From contig JARKOV010000094.1 in the NCBI GenBank assembly GCA_029975965.1, positions 1 through 34,968 on the forward strand: a stretch of DNA of 34,968 bases. Reading direction: 5' to 3'. Both the position numbers and the translations under genes were made by a program. The notes below the pieces were generated by a model that was not told the DNA's origin, searched no databases, and worked only from the letters and a program-made list of their open reading frames with translations. The DNA is from Anaerolinea sp. (GTDB taxonomy: Bacteria > Chloroflexota > Anaerolineae > Anaerolineales > Anaerolineaceae). Below, piece after piece: positions 32,301 through 34,968 of the stretch. Every line of letters begins with the position of its first letter. Positions within the stretch are counted from its first letter, which is position 1.

Positions 32301-32708
32301 TCAAGCTGCGCCTGCCTTGAATACCCGCTCAATCACTTTCACCAGCATATCCGGAGCCGTCCCTTCCAACACCACTTCATCCGCGTCGGAAAAGATCACC
32401 CCTGGCTCCAGTTGGCTATCCTGCACAATGACAATGCTGCGCACTTCCCGAAATTTGCTGCGGATGTCGGCCAGCATCTGCATGGCTTTTCGCGCAGAGT
32501 TACCAGCCTCGACGATAAACAAATCTGGAAGAACCTCCATTACCTCTTTGAGCACGTTGCTGTGAATGCTGATCACCTCAACCCGCTGGACAGCCGGAAT
32601 ACTGGAAAGCAGCGCCTGCAAGCCCGCACTCAATGAACCCGGCCGGGCGGCGATCAACACGGTGGCTTTCCTCCGCTTGAGCGTGTCAGGGACATCGGTC
32701 TCTTTCAT
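32301..32708 (-). CDS. Pseudo-receiver protein, first gene of the signalling operon
   Basis: A 135-residue receiver-like protein without output domain. After strand 1 it reads VLIAARPG (Ala21-Arg22 in place of the acidic pair). Strand 3 ends FIVEAG with Glu67 where Asp should be, and the strand-5 Lys is Glu115 (VVLEGTA). It therefore cannot be a normal phospho-acceptor. Both the AAR substitution and the Asp-to-Glu change recur in the protein encoded at 7507-7872, so they form a family rather than random decay. It follows a NarL-type kinase/regulator pair, as does its paralogue. No good Shine-Dalgarno precedes ATG 32708; 58 nt separate it from the sigma gene. Confidence 0.75.
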   Translation of the reverse strand: MKETDVPDTLKRRKATVLIAARPGSLSAGLQALLSSIPAVQRVEVISIHSNVLKEVMEVLPDLFIVEAGNSARKAMQMLADIRSKFREVRSIVIVQDSQLEPGVIFSDADEVVLEGTAPDMLVKVIERVFKAGAA

Positions 32709-32730
32709 TACAAATACGATAAACTATCTA

Positions 32731-32760
32731 ATAATACTACACATCGGCCCTCTTCATCAA
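32731..32760 (-). promoter_or_regulatory. Predicted promoter of the ten-gene signalling operon
   Basis: On the minus strand TTGATG (32755-32760), an 18-nt spacer and TATTAT (32731-32736), giving a leader of about 16 nt before the ATG at 32708. A second possible -10 (TATCGT, 7 nt before the ATG) would make it leaderless. Confidence 0.45.
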
Positions 32761-32808
32761 TCCAGGTAGGTAAAAAGGACTATTTATAACTGCCCGGAGG
32801 GTAGAGGG

Positions 32809-32848
32809 AAAGGTCCCCCCTGGCTGAGCGCTGCTCTGGAGGGCCTTT
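32809..32848 (-). terminator. Second hairpin after the response regulator gene
   Basis: Arms AAAGGTCCCCC and GGAGGGCCTTT pair with one G-T wobble and one mismatch. The minus strand continues TTTCCCTC. It probably backs up the hairpin at 32858-32884 and insulates the operon promoter. Confidence 0.4.
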
Positions 32849-32857
32849 TAAACAAAT

Positions 32858-32884
32858 CACCGCCGCGATCTTCTTGCGGCGGTG
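32858..32884 (-). terminator. Terminator of the kinase/regulator operon
   Basis: A perfect 9-bp stem CACCGCCGC / GCGGCGGTG with a 9-nt loop, followed on the minus strand by ATTTGTTTAAAA. It starts 20 nt after the regulator stop codon. Confidence 0.7.
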
Positions 32885-32904
32885 GTGTGGATCGGCGCAT
32901 GTGA

Positions 32905-33564
32905 TTACCCGGTTGAATCCTCCTCGACGAAACCTCGCTTGATGGCAAACAACGCCGCCTGGGTGCGGTTATCCAGGTCCAATTTGCTCAGAATGCTTCC
33001 GACATGATTGCGCACCGTGCGGTCGCTGATCACCAGCCGGTTGGCGATTTCCTGGTTGGTCAGCCCTTCGGCGAGCAGGCGCAACACGGTGATCTCGCGC
33101 TCCGAGAGCAAGTCTTCTGCCCGCTGCTTTTCCGCCGGTCGGCTGACCTCCGAGAGCACCTTGCGGGCAATGGCCGGGTGAAGGTAGGCTTTGCCATCTC
33201 TCACCTCGCGGATCGCCTGGAGCAATTCCTGCGAGGCCATATCTTTGAGCAGGTAACCGAGGGCGCCCGCCTTAATGGCCGGGATCACCTGGTCTTCCTC
33301 GCTAAAGCTGGTGATGATCAGGATGCGCGCCTGCGGATCGAGCCGGCGGATCTCGCGCGTCACGAGGATTCCGTCTTTGCGGGGCATTTTGATATCCAGC
33401 AGCAGCAGGTCGGGACGCAGCTTCTGGTAAAGCCGGATGGCTTCCTCACCGTCCGCCGCCTCGCCCACCAGTTGCATGCCGGGTTCCGTGCTGAGCAGCG
33501 CGCGCAGCCCTTCACGGACGATGGCGTGGTCGTCGGCAACCAGAACGCGAATGATCTCACTCAT
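32905..33564 (-). CDS. NarL/FixJ-family response regulator
   Basis: A 219-residue regulator. The receiver has VLVADDH (Asp11, Asp12), phospho-acceptor Asp57 (LLLLDIKMPRKDG), LIITSFSEED and YLLKDM. The LuxR HTH is LSEREITVLRLLAEG then TNQEIANRLVISDRTVRNHVGSIL. The start at 33564 gives the usual MSEIIRVLVADDH N-terminus and has a GGGGGGT stretch 6 nt upstream. An ATG at 33582 overlapping the kinase stop codon (TGATG) is an equally possible start and shows the translational coupling. It is phosphorylated presumably by the kinase encoded just upstream. Confidence 0.93.
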   Translation of the reverse strand: MSEIIRVLVADDHAIVREGLRALLSTEPGMQLVGEAADGEEAIRLYQKLRPDLLLLDIKMPRKDGILVTREIRRLDPQARILIITSFSEEDQVIPAIKAGALGYLLKDMASQELLQAIREVRDGKAYLHPAIARKVLSEVSRPAEKQRAEDLLSEREITVLRLLAEGLTNQEIANRLVISDRTVRNHVGSILSKLDLDNRTQAALFAIKRGFVEEDSTG

Positions 33565-33581
33565 CTCCCCACCCCCCATCA

Positions 33582-34968
33582 TCAATGTCCGGTCTGGTCG
33601 GGCTTGATCGCCGCCTTGACCAGCACCGTGGTGCCTTCGCCAGGCGTGGAAATTAACCTGAGCTCCGCCCCGATTTGCCTGGCGCGCTCGAGCATATTTT
33701 CAAGCCCCATCCCTCCCTGGTGAACAGCCGTCTGCGTGTCGAAACCCACCCCGTTGTCGCTGACCTCGATCTCGACCCACTCATCCGATCCACGGATGAG
33801 CACCTCGATGCGCGAAGCGACAGCGTGCTTCAAGGCGTTATTCAACGCTTCCTGAGCGATCCGGTACAGGGCTTCATCCAGCCACTCCGGCAGATCTGGC
33901 TCGCCGATCACCTGAAGGTGCGCCTCGATGCCGGCGCGTTTTTCCACCGCCTCCAGGCGTTGCTGCAAGGCGCGCACCAGCCCAATTTCGGCCAGCTCGA
34001 ACGGTCGCATTTCGAAAACCATCAGGCGCATATCTTTGAGCGCCTGGCGAGCCGTCTCGCCCATGCGCTCGATGTACTGGGCTGCCTGCGCCGGCTCGCC
34101 CGAGGCTGCCAGCCGCCGCCCTGCTTCCGCAACCAGGGTCAGGCTGTAGAGCGATTGGGTGACCGAGTCGTGCAACTCGCGCGCCATGCGCTGCCGCTCG
34201 AGCAACACCGCGGCCTGCTGGGCCTGTTCGTGCAAACGGGCGTTGCCCACCGCCATCACCGCGCGCTGGGTGAACGCCAGCAGGAAACGCCGCTCTTCGT
34301 CGTCGAAGTCGTGCACCTCGCGGTAATCCAGCTCAAACACGCCAAGGGTTTGCTCTCCCAGGCGAATCGGCACGCATAGGATTGAGCGGATACCTTCTTC
34401 CTGCGCAATCTGCCGGCGTTGCGGCGGGGCCGCCGCAATATCCGACAGCGCCACCGGCTCGCCTTCTACAAAAACCTCCCCGGTCAGGTCTTCGCCCGCC
34501 CAGTAGGTTTGCATCCTGGCTTCCGATTCTGCGCTGAAGCCGCGTGAGGCCTTCAACACCAGGCGATCCTGCTGTTCATCCCACAGGTGCACGCAGGATT
34601 TGTCGGCATCCAGGATATCCACCGCCACATCGACCAGCGACTGCAGCACCTGGTCCATGCCAAGGTAACGGTGGAGCTGCTCGTCGGCGTTGTACAGGGC
34701 AGCCAGCGCGCGACTGCGCTGCTCTGCCTGCTGGTAGAGCTGCTGCACTTCGCGCGTTCGCTCCAGGACCACATTCTCCAGGTTGTGATACGCTATCACT
34801 CGTTCGCTGACGTCTTTGCTGGTGGCGACAAAATGGGTGATGCGACCGGCTTCGTCACGCACCGGCGTGATGGTCTTTTCTTCAACGTACAGCGTACCGT
34901 CCTTCTTCCGGTTGGTAAATTCCCCCCGGAAAACCTCGCCGGCGCGGATCGTTCTCCACAGTCGCTCG
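33582..34968 (-). CDS. PAS-GAF-HisKA_3 sensor histidine kinase (5' truncated by window edge)
   Basis: The frame is open to the end of the window, so the N-terminus is missing; about 460 residues are visible. The visible part begins in a PAS domain (FTNRKKDGTLYVEEKTITP, then ITHFVATSKDVSER), followed by a coiled coil, a GAF domain (ALYNADEQLHRYLG...FELDYREVHDFDDEERRFL), the phospho-acceptor helix RQRMARELHDSVTQ (His codon at 34170-34172) and an ATPase domain with EALNNALKHA, DNGVGFD and GGMGLENMLERA. No membrane segment is visible. The kinase core is paralogous to that at 7998-10334 (shared QRLEAVEKRAGI). The apparent start GTG at 34862 lies inside the PAS domain and is not the real start. Confidence 0.92.
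   Translation of the reverse strand, partial: ERLWRTIRAGEVFRGEFTNRKKDGTLYVEEKTITPVRDEAGRITHFVATSKDVSERVIAYHNLENVVLERTREVQQLYQQAEQRSRALAALYNADEQLHRYLGMDQVLQSLVDVAVDILDADKSCVHLWDEQQDRLVLKASRGFSAESEARMQTYWAGEDLTGEVFVEGEPVALSDIAAAPPQRRQIAQEEGIRSILCVPIRLGEQTLGVFELDYREVHDFDDEERRFLLAFTQRAVMAVGNARLHEQAQQAAVLLERQRMARELHDSVTQSLYSLTLVAEAGRRLAASGEPAQAAQYIERMGETARQALKDMRLMVFEMRPFELAEIGLVRALQQRLEAVEKRAGIEAHLQVIGEPDLPEWLDEALYRIAQEALNNALKHAVASRIEVLIRGSDEWVEIEVSDNGVGFDTQTAVHQGGMGLENMLERARQIGAELRLISTPGEGTTVLVKAAIKPDQTGH

Overview
The window is GC-rich, gene-dense DNA from a bacterial chromosome. Gene content points to the phylum Chloroflexota, most likely an Anaerolineae-type lineage. The pointers are NarL-type sensor kinases with a seven-helix 7TM-HK input domain, a very large secreted protein built of Ig-like repeats with a short hydrophobic C-terminal tail (WFPIVGR), and Rieske, globin and GAF/PAS signalling proteins. 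This placement is inference; no rRNA or tRNA gene was found to confirm it. There is no CRISPR array, insertion sequence or prophage.

Left part (1-10950): a 5'-truncated caspase-like/C13-type cysteine peptidase with an EF-hand loop, a small unknown protein, and a PlsC-like acyltransferase, all on the plus strand. Then, on the minus strand, a pseudo-receiver gene followed by a 1737-residue secreted protein with 12 Ig-like domains. Divergent from these is a membrane-bound NarL-type histidine kinase with its LuxR-type response regulator. A 19-nt perfect palindrome lies between the divergent transcripts.

Middle part (11010-22155): an AAA/DUF4143 ATPase in a locally AT-rich setting; a heterodimeric ABC exporter (one degenerate subunit, one canonical) with a MarR repressor upstream; and, divergent from MarR, a four-gene glycyl-radical-enzyme operon (enzyme, activase, double split-barrel flavin-type protein, short-chain dehydrogenase) whose substrate I cannot name.

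Right part (22253-34968, all minus strand): a second NarL-type kinase/regulator pair (the kinase is cut by the window edge), then a compact ten-gene operon. In transcription order it holds a pseudo-receiver, an ECF sigma factor, an FAD/NAD disulfide-reductase-like flavoprotein, a STAS anti-anti-sigma-like protein, a protoglobin-Rieske-Rieske fusion, an orphan Tat/lipoprotein solute-binding protein, a dCache-HAMP-GAF histidine kinase, a CheY-like regulator, a GAF-SpoIIE phosphatase and a small unknown protein. Most gaps are under 20 nt or are overlaps. The best reading is one signalling system that couples a haem/iron-sulfur sensor or redox enzyme, with its flavoprotein electron donor, to two-component and partner-switching outputs. 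This is my main candidate for an undescribed system.

Two themes recur. (1) A NarL-type kinase/regulator pair sits next to a pseudo-receiver protein twice, and both pseudo-receivers have AAR in place of the ADD acidic pocket and Glu in place of the phospho-acceptor Asp. (2) Several genes have a TATAAT-like hexamer only 6-7 nt before the start codon and no Shine-Dalgarno at normal spacing, so they are probably leaderless, whereas genes inside operons carry clear Shine-Dalgarno sequences.
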